From an uncultured Selenomonadaceae bacterium (GTDB lineage: Bacteria; Bacillota; Negativicutes; Selenomonadales; Selenomonadaceae): a stretch of DNA of 21,312 bases. Numbering within the stretch: the first letter of the stretch is position 1; every line of letters starts with the position of its first letter. The translations under genes were made by a program, and so were the position numbers. The stretch is taken from assembly GCA_910579115.1 (NCBI GenBank), contig CAJTSO010000015.1:23483-44794 (forward strand), given 5' to 3'. This document shows positions 7,383 to 15,064 of this stretch, one piece after another. The notes beneath the pieces were generated by a model. The model saw only the letters and a program-made list of their open reading frames with translations. It did no database searches and was not told where the DNA came from.

Positions 7383-8495
7383 ATGAGTTTTAGCCGAAAA
7401 AACCGTTCCCATCAGCTTCGCACCGCCATCTGCGGCCTTCTGGTAGGCTTCGCCGCCTTCGCCGCCGGCTGCACCCTCTCCGGCACCCCGAAGGACGCCG
7501 TGGCCGCTCCTCAGCAGGCCGTCACCACCGGTTCCGGGGCAAAGCTCTCCCCGGCCCGGGATACCCCCGTAGTCCGCGCCGCCCGCGCCGTTGGCCCGGC
7601 GGTAGTGGGCATCACCAACAAGGCCGTCGCCCGGGACTGGTTCAACAATCAGATCCAGGTGGAGCAGGGAGTAGGCTCCGGCGTTATCTTCAAGGCTGAC
7701 GGGTACATCGTCACCAACAACCACGTTATAGACGGCGCCAAAGAAATAATCGTCTCCCTGTCTGACGGCCGCACCGTAAACGGCAAGCTCATCGGCGCCG
7801 ACCCCCTCACGGATATTGCCGTGGTAAAGATCGACGCCAAAGACCTCACTGCCGCCCCCTTCGGCAACAGTGACGAAATCGTGGTGGGTGAACCGGCCAT
7901 CGCCATCGGCAACCCCCTGGGACTTGAATTTCAGGGCAGCGTCACCACCGGCGTTATCAGCGCCCTGAACCGCACCCTCGATATAAGCGACAAACGGCTG
8001 AAGCTCATTCAGACCGACGCCGCCATCAGCCCCGGTAATTCCGGCGGCGCCCTGGTGAATGCCGACGGCGAAGTCATCGGCATAAACAGCGCCAAAATGG
8101 CCGCCAGCGGCGTGGAAGGCATGGGCTTTGCCATCCCCATCAACACCGTTCAGGAAATCATCGGCCAGCTGCTGGACAAGGGCTATGTGATCCGCCCCTA
8201 CCTGGGGGTATCGGTCTTCGATAAGGCCTCCGCCGCCCGTCAGGGCTACCGCCTGAATGCCGAGCACGGCGTGTACGTCCAGGCTGTCACCCTCCGGGGC
8301 CCCGCCGACCTGGCCGGTATCCAGCATGGCGACCTGATCCTCTCCATCGACGGAACGGCTACCGACACCTTCACCGATCTCCGCAACGCCATTTCCGAGC
8401 ACAAGGTAGGGGATATCATAAAAATCACCATTGACCGGAATGGAAACAAGCTGGAGCTGGAAGCAAAGCTGGAAGAGATCCCGAGAAATGATTAA
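7383..8495 (+). CDS. htrA: HtrA/DegP-like trypsin-type serine protease with PDZ domain
   Basis: This is an envelope quality-control protease that degrades misfolded exported proteins. The catalytic triad is visible: His114 in TNNHVI, Asp144 in LTDIAVV and Ser220 in PGNSGGAL. A PDZ domain covers about residues 270-360 (GVYVQAV, then LAGIQHGDLILSIDG). The N-terminus has a hydrophobic stretch ending AAFAAGC, with Cys30 at a lipobox-like site, so the protein may be a lipoprotein rather than a membrane-anchored HtrA. A low-complexity linker of about 35 residues follows. The length of 370 is normal for Firmicute HtrA. AAGGAG precedes the ATG. The stop codon overlaps the rlmH start by 8 bases, so translation is probably coupled. 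Confidence 0.95.
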   Translation: MSFSRKNRSHQLRTAICGLLVGFAAFAAGCTLSGTPKDAVAAPQQAVTTGSGAKLSPARDTPVVRAARAVGPAVVGITNKAVARDWFNNQIQVEQGVGSGVIFKADGYIVTNNHVIDGAKEIIVSLSDGRTVNGKLIGADPLTDIAVVKIDAKDLTAAPFGNSDEIVVGEPAIAIGNPLGLEFQGSVTTGVISALNRTLDISDKRLKLIQTDAAISPGNSGGALVNADGEVIGINSAKMAASGVEGMGFAIPINTVQEIIGQLLDKGYVIRPYLGVSVFDKASAARQGYRLNAEHGVYVQAVTLRGPADLAGIQHGDLILSIDGTATDTFTDLRNAISEHKVGDIIKITIDRNGNKLELEAKLEEIPRND

Positions 8496-8967
8496 AATCA
8501 CCGTCCTGGCTATCGGCAAAATCAAGGAGCCGTACATCAACGCCGCCATCGACGAGTACAGGAAGCGGCTTTTACCCCGCGCCAGGCTGGAATTTATCGA
8601 GCTGCCCGAGGAAAAGACCCCCGACAGCCCATCGGAGTCCCAGCGGCAGGCGGCGGTAAAGGAAGAAGGCAAACGTCTCCTGAAGCGGATCCCCGGCGGA
8701 GCCTGTACCTTCCTGCTGGACCTTCACGGAAAGGAAATATCCAGCGAGGAGCTGGCCGCCAAGCTGGCCGGACTTCAAACCGCTGGCAGCAGCCATTTCT
8801 GCTTCATCATCGGCGGTCCCTTCGGTGTTTCTGATGAGCTGCGTTCCGTCGGCGACTGCCTCTCCTTCTCCCGCCTCACCTTTACCCACCAGATGATCCG
8901 ACTGCTCCTCATAGAGCAGCTATACCGGGCCTGCAAAATAAACCGGGGCGAAAAATACCACTGGTGA
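8488..8967 (+). CDS. rlmH: 23S rRNA pseudouridine-1915 N3-methyltransferase
   Basis: RlmH is a SPOUT-fold enzyme that methylates pseudouridine 1915 in helix 69 of 23S rRNA, using S-adenosylmethionine. The product is 159 residues, the usual length. It starts MIKITVLAIGKIKEPY and has the knot motif FIIGGPFGVSDELR near residues 108-121. The C-terminus LTFTHQMIRLLLIEQLYRA ends in the standard KYHW. The ATG at 8488 lies inside the last codons of htrA. A terminator follows about 40 bases after the stop. Confidence 0.97.
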   Translation: MIKITVLAIGKIKEPYINAAIDEYRKRLLPRARLEFIELPEEKTPDSPSESQRQAAVKEEGKRLLKRIPGGACTFLLDLHGKEISSEELAAKLAGLQTAGSSHFCFIIGGPFGVSDELRSVGDCLSFSRLTFTHQMIRLLLIEQLYRACKINRGEKYHW

Positions 8968-9005
8968 AGATCGATTCATTTCTTCCGGCCCAAAAATTAC
9001 GCATC

Positions 9006-9047
9006 AAAAAAACCTGATCTCCAGCGAGACCAGGTTTTTCTTTTTTT
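9006..9047. terminator. Bidirectional terminator between rlmH and the DUF401 gene
   Basis: The stem AACCTGATCTC pairs with GAGACCAGGTT with one mismatch around a CAGC loop. It is flanked by an A run on the left and a long T run on the right. It can therefore end both the plus-strand walJ-htrA-rlmH transcript and the minus-strand DUF401 transcript, whose stop codon lies at the edge of the T run. Confidence 0.9.
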
Positions 9048-10266
9048 AGTAGGTAAAGAAAGTATATACCGAGAAGGCCGACAGCAGCATTATTTCCAAA
9101 ATCAATATCGGCTTTAAGGTCTTGAAAAAGTCCGACCTGAAGTAATCAATCGTTACCAGCAGGCACATATGAGTCGGAGTCAGCATCTGCCCCGCAATGC
9201 CAAAGGCCATGGCGATACCGGCCAGATTCAGGCTCCCCGGCTCCAACGCCGCCACGATGGGCATGATGATGGCCACATGGCCCTGGCTCATCCCCGTCAG
9301 CACCCCGATGATAAAGGAAACCCCCGCGACGATTACCGGCACCGGCAGAGGCGAAGCCCGGAAAGCCACCACGATTTCCTCCAGCACCCGGGTGGCAGTC
9401 AAAATCTGGATAAAGTAAAGGATCGTCGCCACATTGAGCAGCATCTTCCAATCCAATGCCCCGACAAACACATTCTTCACATTTATCCGGCGGCCGGTCA
9501 TATACAGCACCGGTATCAGCCCTACAACCACCGCCAGCATGGCGGCCGAAGCGTCGAACCCGCAGAAAACCGCCAAAGCGAAATTCACTATAACCGGAGA
9601 CAGGGACAGGAGCAGGTCTACGTTGTAGCGGCGCCGTTCCCGCTCGCTCCGGGCCTCCCCCGCAATGTCCGAATCAGCCTTAATCGGCCGGATCAGGACA
9701 AACCAGCCGCAGGCAAAGGCCATGACCGTCAGCCAGCCCAGGTGCAGGATGAAATCACTGTAGCGCAGCCCGGCGATGCTCACTGCCATTATCATTCCCG
9801 GAATAATGGGATTGGAAAACTCAAAGATGTGGCGGAACCAAAAATTTATCGCCGCCTTATGGTCAGCATCAATATTCGTCTCCTTTGCCGCAGTCTCCAC
9901 GATAGGCGCGGAAAACCGTGCTCCTCCCAGAGAGGGAAGCATACCGAGGAAGGCCGGCATAATCGCCAGAGTCACCCGGGCGCTGGAAAAAATCCGGTGC
10001 AGGGCCTTTACCATACCGTCAAGGCAGCCGCTGGTCCTAAGCTCGATCTCCAGACACATGACCAGGTACAGGGCCGCAATCAGGTCAAACGTCCGCCGCA
10101 TCGTTACAGTTTCCTTCGCCGCTGTAAGCAGATAATGAACCTCCGGCGCCTTTACGGCCCAGATAAACAGACCGCCTGTGAGAATCGCCGGACCGATAGG
10201 AACCTTCCGCTTCAGCAATATCAGAATGATTCCCATTGCCAAAGCCAGTACCACAAATATATTCAT
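9046..10266 (-). CDS. DUF401 family integral membrane protein
   Basis: The 406-residue product is almost entirely hydrophobic, with about ten membrane segments, and matches the DUF401 family of putative transporters. Family-like features are the conserved region MLPSLGGARFSAPIVE near residues 108-123, the FWFRHIFEFSNPIIPG segment near 142-157, and LTGMSQGHVAIIMPI near 312-326. Two related halves with re-entrant-looking Gly/Pro-rich loops suggest an ion-transporter-type fold. It has its own terminator. The ftsZ terminator lies just upstream, so it appears to be a single-gene unit. Neither substrate nor direction of transport can be inferred. Confidence 0.85.
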   Translation of the reverse strand: MNIFVVLALAMGIILILLKRKVPIGPAILTGGLFIWAVKAPEVHYLLTAAKETVTMRRTFDLIAALYLVMCLEIELRTSGCLDGMVKALHRIFSSARVTLAIMPAFLGMLPSLGGARFSAPIVETAAKETNIDADHKAAINFWFRHIFEFSNPIIPGMIMAVSIAGLRYSDFILHLGWLTVMAFACGWFVLIRPIKADSDIAGEARSERERRRYNVDLLLSLSPVIVNFALAVFCGFDASAAMLAVVVGLIPVLYMTGRRINVKNVFVGALDWKMLLNVATILYFIQILTATRVLEEIVVAFRASPLPVPVIVAGVSFIIGVLTGMSQGHVAIIMPIVAALEPGSLNLAGIAMAFGIAGQMLTPTHMCLLVTIDYFRSDFFKTLKPILILEIMLLSAFSVYTFFTY

Positions 10267-10288
10267 GGATCAAATCACCGCTGTTTCT

Positions 10289-10317
10289 AAAAAATCACGG
10301 GACGCCGAAGCGTCCCG
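10289..10317 (-). terminator. Terminator of ftsZ with UUCG loop
   Basis: On the minus strand the stem CGGGACGC / GCGTCCCG closes a TTCG tetraloop, the very stable C(UUCG)G form. TGATTTTTTAG follows. It ends the ftsZ transcript before the DUF401 start. Confidence 0.88.
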
Positions 10318-10341
10318 CCTCACTATGCACTTTATTATAAC

Positions 10342-10430
10342 GGCAGCGCCTCCCTGCCAAGAGAGGTGGCCGTCAGGCCGGTGGGGTGATAACCAAGCCG
10401 AGAGGTTGGTCATCCGCCACCTTCGCTGCC
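10342..10430. repeat. Structured palindromic intergenic element (REP-like)
   Basis: The outer arms GGCAGCG (10342-10348) and CGCTGCC (10424-10430) are perfectly complementary. Inside are further paired blocks, including GGTGG with CCACC and ACCAA with TTGGT. The 89-base element can fold into a long, branched hairpin. It has no coding frame of note and lies between the ftsZ stop and its terminator. Its style resembles the palindromic intergenic repeats of many Firmicutes, but no second close copy is in the window. Confidence 0.45.
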
Positions 10431-10466
10431 TCCTTCACAGAAAGCCTGCTAAGCCGCCTTGTCCCT

Positions 10467-11633
10467 TTACTTCTTATGTAGCCAGTCCGGAATGCTGATA
10501 CTGTTTTGGAAATTCATGATGGGCTGCTGGGGAGCCTGCGGCTGGGGCTGCGCCGCCTGGGCCTCCGGCTGTACCGGAGCAGCCGGCTGGTCAGCCGGCG
10601 CCATCGCCGGATACACATCCTGCGGCACACTGTTTCCCGGCGGAACATGATCAAAGCCCGTCGCCACCACGGTGACCCGGACGATATCCCCCATAGAGTC
10701 ATCAATCCTGGCTCCAAAGATGATGTTTGCTTCGGGGTCTGCCGCCTCGGCAATTATCCCCATCGCCTCATTAACTTCAAAAATAGAAAGGTTCTCGGAG
10801 GAACCGGTAACATTGATAAGCACGCCCCGGGCTCCATCAATTGTGGTTTCCAGCAGCGGGGAATCAATGGCATTTTTCGCCGCGATAATAGGGGCATTTT
10901 CGCCGGAGCCCTCCCCGATACCCATCAGGGCGGAACCGGCATCGCTCATTATATTCTTTACATCGGCAAAATCCAGATTTACCAGACCGTCAGTGGCGAT
11001 GGTATCAGTGATCCCCTGTACCCCCTGACGGAGTACATCGTCGGCAATGCGGAACGCTTCGGTAAGGGAAGTTTTCTTATCTACCACCTGAAGGATCCGG
11101 TCATTGGGGATAACGAGGATCGTATCCACGTGCTGGCGGAGCTTAACCAGACCCAGCTCAGCCTTCTTCTGGCGGCTTTTTCCTTCAAAACCGAAGGGGC
11201 GGGTGACGACCGCCACCGTCAGCGCCCCCTTCTCCCGGGCGCACTCCGCCACCACCGCCGCCGCGCCGGTACCGGTGCCGCCGCCCATCCCGGCCGTAAT
11301 GAACACCATATCGGCGCCGCTTACCGCCTCCAGAATATCGTCGCGGCTCTCATTGGCGGACTCCTCGCCAACGTTTGGCAGCGAGCCTGCCCCCAGGCCC
11401 CGGGTGCGCTTCACACCGATCTGCATGTGGACGGGAGCCGCCGACTTCTCCAGCGCCTGAGCATCAGTATTCATTGCGATGAACTCAACGCCCCGGACAT
11501 TTGCCTCTATCATTCGGTTGACGGCATTGCCGCCGCCGCCGCCGACACCGATAACCTTAATCTTTGCCGGCACATCATACTCATCAGAAACAATGCTGCC
11601 GACACGGCTCACACTACCCAAACCGTCAAACAC
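10467..11633 (-). CDS. ftsZ: Cell-division GTPase FtsZ
   Basis: FtsZ is the tubulin homologue that polymerises into the division ring. The GTP-binding parts are clear: KIKVIGVGGGGGNAVNRM near residues 24-41, the tubulin signature GGGTGTG at 117-123, and the T7-loop sequence NLDFADV. A Pro/Gln/Ala-rich linker of about 35 residues leads to the C-terminal tail ISIPDWLHKK, the peptide that contacts FtsA or SepF. The start is taken as GTG at 11631-11633 because GGAGGGG stands 5 bases before it. A GTG farther out (11696) has no good ribosome site. The length is 388. It is not beside ftsA or ftsQ here. It has its own terminator. Confidence 0.97.
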   Translation of the reverse strand: MFDGLGSVSRVGSIVSDEYDVPAKIKVIGVGGGGGNAVNRMIEANVRGVEFIAMNTDAQALEKSAAPVHMQIGVKRTRGLGAGSLPNVGEESANESRDDILEAVSGADMVFITAGMGGGTGTGAAAVVAECAREKGALTVAVVTRPFGFEGKSRQKKAELGLVKLRQHVDTILVIPNDRILQVVDKKTSLTEAFRIADDVLRQGVQGITDTIATDGLVNLDFADVKNIMSDAGSALMGIGEGSGENAPIIAAKNAIDSPLLETTIDGARGVLINVTGSSENLSIFEVNEAMGIIAEAADPEANIIFGARIDDSMGDIVRVTVVATGFDHVPPGNSVPQDVYPAMAPADQPAAPVQPEAQAAQPQPQAPQQPIMNFQNSISIPDWLHKK

Positions 11634-12017
11634 AAAAACCCCTCCAATTGCCAAGCTTGTATCTGCTAACGGGATTCCGTCCAATCGCAAAAACACTACA
11701 CCCGTATTCTATCATCAATTAGCAAAATTTACCATAAAATTTTTAAGGCAAATTGTAAAATGAACTCAATCAGATAAAAAATTCACGGCGAATCCTTTGG
11801 GAGAGAATAAAGTTATCACCGGATTGATTCCCTCCGGGAGAGCTGTCAGGGTCGCTGACAGATAACAAACCTCTCAGCTAATCCATCACCCCCGCCTTGC
11901 GGCTTTTTGCAACGACCAAAACGCCGCCGCTTTTAAGTTATTGCTTACAGCTTACGATAACCATGTAAAGGATTGTTTCCGGGATGAGGTATCCCGTTTT
12001 CCAAGGAGGTAAAAGCC
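11634..12017. other. Intergenic region between divergent ftsZ and the 198-residue protein gene
   Basis: About 380 bases without a gene. It holds copy A of a dispersed repeat (11752-11806) and a stem-loop with arms CTGTCAG / CTGACAG (11843-11849 and 11855-11861). Just before the plus-strand gene is a small hairpin, CGGGAT / ATCCCG (11980-11985 and 11991-11996), followed by TTTT. That hairpin ends only a few bases before the AAGGAGGT ribosome site, so it could act as a leader attenuator. No clear -35/-10 pair could be chosen for ftsZ. Confidence 0.5.
11752..11806. repeat. Dispersed repeat, copy A
   Basis: This 55-base stretch aligns without gaps to 14462-14516. The first 11 bases, ATTGTAAAATG, are identical, and the blocks TCAC and GCGAATCCTTTG near the end are shared, while the middle is diverged. 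A shorter relative is at 16093. It is probably a mobile-element end or other repeat; no transposase gene is nearby. Confidence 0.55.
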
Positions 12018-12614
12018 ATGAAGATTAACCCAATCGGCAGCATTTTTGGCAGCCGCGGCACCATGTTTGCCAACACCACCTGCGGCCTGAGCACGGCCGA
12101 AAAAAAGAGCCCCGCCCAGCACACCGCCAGCTATATGAAGGGCCTGTCTCAAACCGGTAAGGACAAAGACCCCGACGCGGAAAAACTCCAGAAGATCCTG
12201 GACAAGGCAAAAGCGGGAAAAAAGCTCACCCAGGAAGAGCTGGACTTCCTGCGGGAAAAGAGTCCGGAGAACTATCGGAAAATCGTGGCTGCCATGCAGG
12301 AAAGGGAAATGCTCCGCCAACAGATGGAAGCCGCCAAAAGCCGCATGGAAGCCGAACGGATATACATGAGCCATATGTCCGCCGCCCAGGAGGCCAAGGA
12401 CGAAATCGCCCTTGCCCAGCTGAAAGGCGGTCACGACGAAGCCGTCGCCGCCGATGAATACGCCGCCAAGCCCCTTACCGCCGAAGAGGAACAGGCCTTG
12501 CCGGAGGCCGAAAAGAAAAAACGGAAAAAACACCACCACGCCCCGGTGGGCCCGCTGGTTTCCCCCCGCTCCGCCTCCACCATCGTCGGCGGCCTCATCG
12601 ACATAAAGAAATAA
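12018..12614 (+). CDS. Charged, helical protein of unknown function
   Basis: I do not recognise this family with confidence. The 198-residue product is rich in Ala, Glu, Lys and Met and largely helical. The segment LTQEELDFLREKSPENYRKI (about residues 74-93) is followed by a probable coiled coil with EREMLRQQMEAAKSRMEAER. The C-terminal part has a KKKRKKHHH basic patch and ends with a hydrophobic segment near IVGGLIDIKK. There is no signal peptide or membrane segment. The ATG has a strong AAGGAGGT site 7 bases upstream, and base composition matches the core genome. The pattern of a short charged repeat-like helix pair resembles uncharacterised Clostridia/Negativicutes proteins. It is a real gene by codon use and ribosome site. 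Confidence 0.75.
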   Translation: MKINPIGSIFGSRGTMFANTTCGLSTAEKKSPAQHTASYMKGLSQTGKDKDPDAEKLQKILDKAKAGKKLTQEELDFLREKSPENYRKIVAAMQEREMLRQQMEAAKSRMEAERIYMSHMSAAQEAKDEIALAQLKGGHDEAVAADEYAAKPLTAEEEQALPEAEKKKRKKHHHAPVGPLVSPRSASTIVGGLIDIKK

Positions 12615-12632
12615 TTTCACTCCATATATCAC

Positions 12633-12682
12633 GACAGAAGGGACGGTAAAATTCCTAGAGGAATTTTACCGTCCCTTCTGTC
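12633..12682. repeat. Perfect 23-bp inverted repeat between convergent genes
   Basis: The arms 12633-12655 and 12660-12682 are exact reverse complements around a TAGA loop. The right arm encodes the last eight codons of the minus-strand acetyltransferase gene, and the stop codon lies in the loop. There is no T run on either side. It may serve as a shared 3' end for both convergent transcripts. Confidence 0.85.
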
Positions 12683-13185
12683 AGTCCTTCATCAGCAAAA
12701 AGCAGCTCCCGCGCCCCAGCTGACAACGGAAAGTGATAGCGATAACCCCGCTGTTCATATATGGCCTTATCCACAGCGATCAAAAGGGAAAACTGACAGC
12801 CCTCCTGCCTGAGCTTATCCTCCACAAAGGACATCACTCTGTCCATATAGCCCCGGCCCCGCTGTCGTTCGGCAGTTCCGATACACAGCAGATACCCGAA
12901 GGAAATTTTTGCCAGCGGCTCCACCTTCAGCCGGGGAAGGACATACCTCTCTACATCCGCCGCCACCTCCGGCGGAAAATCCATTGTCATATTTCTCACA
13001 TGAACCATGGAGAGGATCTCTCCCTCATCCTCCAGCACTGCTACCCGGCCGCTGTATACCGCCCCTCTGCCTCTATCTCCATAATACGTCCGGCAGAAAT
13101 CCCTGTCCTCGCCGAAGCACTCCACAAAGAGGGGCAATGTCCTGCTGTATTCCTCAGCCGGCAAAAATCTTACCGTCTCACTCAT
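12655..13185 (-). CDS. GNAT family N-acetyltransferase
   Basis: A GNAT-fold enzyme that would move an acetyl group from acetyl-CoA to an amine. The acetyl-CoA loop is visible as RQRGRGYMDRVM near residues 107-118, in the (Q/R)xxGxG form. The beta strands before it (VAVLEDEGEILSMVHVRNM) and the later IYEQRGYRYHF segment fit the fold. The 176-residue length is usual for single-domain members. It overlaps the upstream DUF2156 gene by ATGA, so the pair is translationally coupled and probably acts together. The substrate is unknown. Its last codons form one arm of a perfect inverted repeat. Confidence 0.85.
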   Translation of the reverse strand: MSETVRFLPAEEYSRTLPLFVECFGEDRDFCRTYYGDRGRGAVYSGRVAVLEDEGEILSMVHVRNMTMDFPPEVAADVERYVLPRLKVEPLAKISFGYLLCIGTAERQRGRGYMDRVMSFVEDKLRQEGCQFSLLIAVDKAIYEQRGYRYHFPLSAGARELLFADEGLTEGTVKFL

Positions 13186-14144
13186 AAACTTCCCTGCCGC
13201 AGGGTATACTTTTTCTCCTGCATCAACGGAAAATAAGAAAGCTTCGCCTTGCGCAGATTCTCCTGCCCCGCGTCATCCTCCCGGTTTACCAGCAATGCCT
13301 CAGGAAATTCATGGACGATAAACTCCCGGTTGATGATCTGATAAATCCCCGGGATACTGTCGTCTGCCTTTTCCACATTTACCACCGCCAGCTTGTCCAA
13401 GGGATTGTAATCCCCGATGGCAAAAGCCTTCAGCTCCCCATACAAAAAAATCCCCCCCACGTGCAGATGTTCCATCAGCGCTTCACTCTTCAGGACATTT
13501 CTCACTCCGATATATTCCACGATCGTCTCCCGCACATCCTCCGGATAATGTTCCGGCTCCATGACGTCATTTCCTTCAAACTCAGGAATGATGCTCTTCA
13601 TCCAGAAATCGAGCAGCCCAGCCACCGACTCCGAATCCTGATAGAACAGCCGCCGGTATTCCCAGTGACCGGCAAAGAGCTGCAGGAACTTGTTTATGTG
13701 ATTGCGCTTCTTGCTGAACTTTCTCCCCGCAAGGGTCCTCAGGGACTCCCCCTCATAGATGTAATCGCTGTACTGGGGCTCCTCCCGGCAATCATACCCA
13801 TCAAGGCGCCCAGCCGCCCGAAGAATTTCATAGCCCTCCTCATCAGCCAGCGCCACCAACAGCGGCCGCTTCAGCTCCCGGTTGAAATAATTCTCCAGGA
13901 CGCGGAAATATTCCGGCAGTTTTTCCTCCCGGCAGTAAGGCAGGAACGCCCCCATCTCCCCCCGGTGGGTGTAGGTAAGCAGCAGCCCATCCTCCAGGCA
14001 GGCATACTTCAGCGGATAATAGGAATTGTACAGATACCCCATTATGGAAACGCTGTAACTTCCCTTGTTGGGCCGCAGGGAAAAATAAGGCGCCTTATCT
14101 ATCACATCGGCGGCGGAAAACTCAACGAACTCCAATTTCTTCAT
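13182..14144 (-). CDS. DUF2156 (phosphatidylglycerol lysyltransferase-like) domain protein
   Basis: The 320-residue soluble product matches the DUF2156 family, which shares the double GNAT fold of the catalytic domain of MprF, the enzyme that moves an aminoacyl group from tRNA to phosphatidylglycerol. Supporting features are the AGRKFSKKRNHINKF segment (about residues 138-152), HVGGIFLYGELKAFAIGDYN (about 231-250) and the C-terminal NREDDAGQENLRKAKLSYFP. There are no membrane segments, so it is not a full MprF. The ATG has an excellent GAGGGAGGT site. An extended -10 box lies about 60 bases upstream. It is fused by ATGA overlap to a GNAT gene, an arrangement I recall from other Firmicutes. 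The acceptor substrate is unknown. Confidence 0.85.
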   Translation of the reverse strand: MKKLEFVEFSAADVIDKAPYFSLRPNKGSYSVSIMGYLYNSYYPLKYACLEDGLLLTYTHRGEMGAFLPYCREEKLPEYFRVLENYFNRELKRPLLVALADEEGYEILRAAGRLDGYDCREEPQYSDYIYEGESLRTLAGRKFSKKRNHINKFLQLFAGHWEYRRLFYQDSESVAGLLDFWMKSIIPEFEGNDVMEPEHYPEDVRETIVEYIGVRNVLKSEALMEHLHVGGIFLYGELKAFAIGDYNPLDKLAVVNVEKADDSIPGIYQIINREFIVHEFPEALLVNREDDAGQENLRKAKLSYFPLMQEKKYTLRQGSL

Positions 14145-14199
14145 AACCTCCCTCTGTATACGGTATGTGTCATTTACCTGGTTATCCCTATTGAGTTTT

Positions 14200-14208
14200 A
14201 TTATACCA
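14200..14208 (-). promoter_or_regulatory. Extended -10 promoter of the DUF2156-GNAT pair
   Basis: On the minus strand TGGTATAAT forms a perfect extended -10 box. No good -35 box is found at the usual spacing, as is often the case for extended -10 promoters. The DUF2156 start codon is about 55 bases downstream. Confidence 0.5.
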
Positions 14209-14404
14209 CCCTTTTATCATATTTTGCTGAAAAGGAACCGACCATACTAAAATCATCTGCAACTAATCCTTGCTATCTTACCTGACAATTTTTACCTGCG
14301 GAAAAATCCTCACCAGTTTCCCCCAGCACTCTCAACAAAAATACGCTCTCCCTATCGTGGACAACGACGTTTAACGATCACAAAAATCTGTCCCCACCGC
14401 TACC

Positions 14405-14451
14405 TAAAAATCCCCGCCAGCCCTGAATTTTAAGACCTGCGAGGATTTTTT
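14405..14451 (-). terminator. Bidirectional terminator at the end of the HNH-vsr gene row
   Basis: AAAAATCC (14406-14413) pairs with GGATTTTT (14443-14450). After a C:A mismatch, CGC pairs with GCG, around a 21-base loop. T runs follow the stem on both strands. On the minus strand it would end transcription coming from the HNH endonuclease and restriction remnants. Confidence 0.65.
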
Positions 14452-14461
14452 CACTTGATAG

Positions 14462-14516
14462 ATTGTAAAATGTAGTTGACCAAACAAAAGACTCACAGCG
14501 AATCCTTTGATAGAGT
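14462..14516. repeat. Dispersed repeat, copy B
   Basis: This is the ungapped partner of 11752-11806. It starts with ATTGTAAAATG and shares TCAC and GCGAATCCTTTG with copy A. It lies between the island terminator and the vsr fragment, at the boundary where base composition changes. Confidence 0.55.
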
Positions 14517-14618
14517 TGAGTCACCACAACAAGCCTATACTACAGGGAAATTATCATTCCTAAATTTGAACAAAATGTTGAGAATAATCACTTATTGACA
14601 TATCTTGCTCCAATGCAT

Positions 14619-14786
14619 TCACATTTCCAAAAGTAACTCTTTTGTTTTGAAACAATCCTCTACAAATTTCAGATATTTTTCGCAATCCACTTGATTTCTT
14701 TTCATTCTCTTGGCTGTACACTCCCACACAATAAGACACTTAATTCCTTTGTCCCGTAACTCCATTCTGACGACATTATCCCTTAC
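14619..14786 (-). pseudogene. Vsr-type mismatch endonuclease, C-terminal fragment
   Basis: Vsr enzymes nick at T:G mismatches left by deamination of 5-methylcytosine and are normally paired with a cytosine methyltransferase. Only the C-terminal part of about 55 residues remains: RDNVVRMELRDKGIKCLIVWECT matches the end of the Vsr fold (RD..V...L...G...LIVWEC), here split as RDNVVRMELRDKG and IKCLIVWECT. The N-terminal half with the catalytic aspartate is missing. Upstream bases are read in another frame as the EcoRII-like fragment, and the homology to Vsr begins near 14786. No start codon or ribosome site serves it. The family match comes from recalled sequence style and is good over the WEC motif. 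Confidence 0.75.
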
Positions 14787-15039
14787 CAATAAGACTGTTT
14801 GTTTCTGTGGGGCTGATTCCAAAGTTATCAAGAAATTCTTCTATTTCTTCATCTATTTCCAGAAAATAACCGCTGCAATTAACCTTCGTCTGTTGGGTAA
14901 ATACAAATAACGCCCCTGTCTGCTCAGGCCTTAAAAATGGGAATTCTCTTCCAAACCACGTAATTCTCAATTCGTTTTTACTTTCGTAGTATGTAAAACA
15001 ACTTTCTGTTTCAAAATCATCCTGCCAACTGATCTTCAC
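14776..15039 (-). pseudogene. EcoRII-type restriction endonuclease, N-terminal effector-domain fragment
   Basis: The 87-residue fragment matches the N-terminal DNA-binding (B3-like) domain of EcoRII-family restriction enzymes: YYESKNELRITWFGREFPF and PEQTGALFVF parallel the EcoRII segments around YYNSR, RITRWGRGSP and PENTGALTLL. It continues with a family-like EEIEEFLDNFGISPTETN and then stops. The catalytic domain is absent. The frame is open upstream to a TGA at 15070-15072; the GTG at 15037-15039 is the only start, with a poor ribosome site. It is read directly after the 71-residue gene and runs into the vsr fragment. It is most simply a truncated gene, though a surviving small DNA-binding protein is possible. 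Confidence 0.7.
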
Positions 15040-15064
15040 TGTTCTTTTAGGGATTCCAGTCTGT

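Larger units (their letters stand above)
14145..14618. other. Intergenic boundary region at the left edge of the AT-rich island
   Basis: About 470 bases without a convincing gene. From left to right it contains the DUF2156 promoter, an unassigned stretch, a bidirectional terminator at 14405-14451, and dispersed repeat copy B at 14462-14516. The sequence becomes AT-rich from here. No RNA gene was recognised. Confidence 0.5.

Noticed and set aside
7338..8672. Long open frame of 444 codons on the minus strand opposite htrA and rlmH
   Set aside because: It is a GC-rich mirror of two clearly identified genes, is low in complexity (Gly/Asp/Ala/Val), and has no ribosome site or known motif.
10506..11669. 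Long open frame of 387 codons on the plus strand opposite ftsZ
   Set aside because: It is fully antisense to ftsZ, has no ribosome site, and its composition is explained by ftsZ codon use. The same holds for the long frames opposite murA (3315-4502) and the DUF401 gene (9169-10290).
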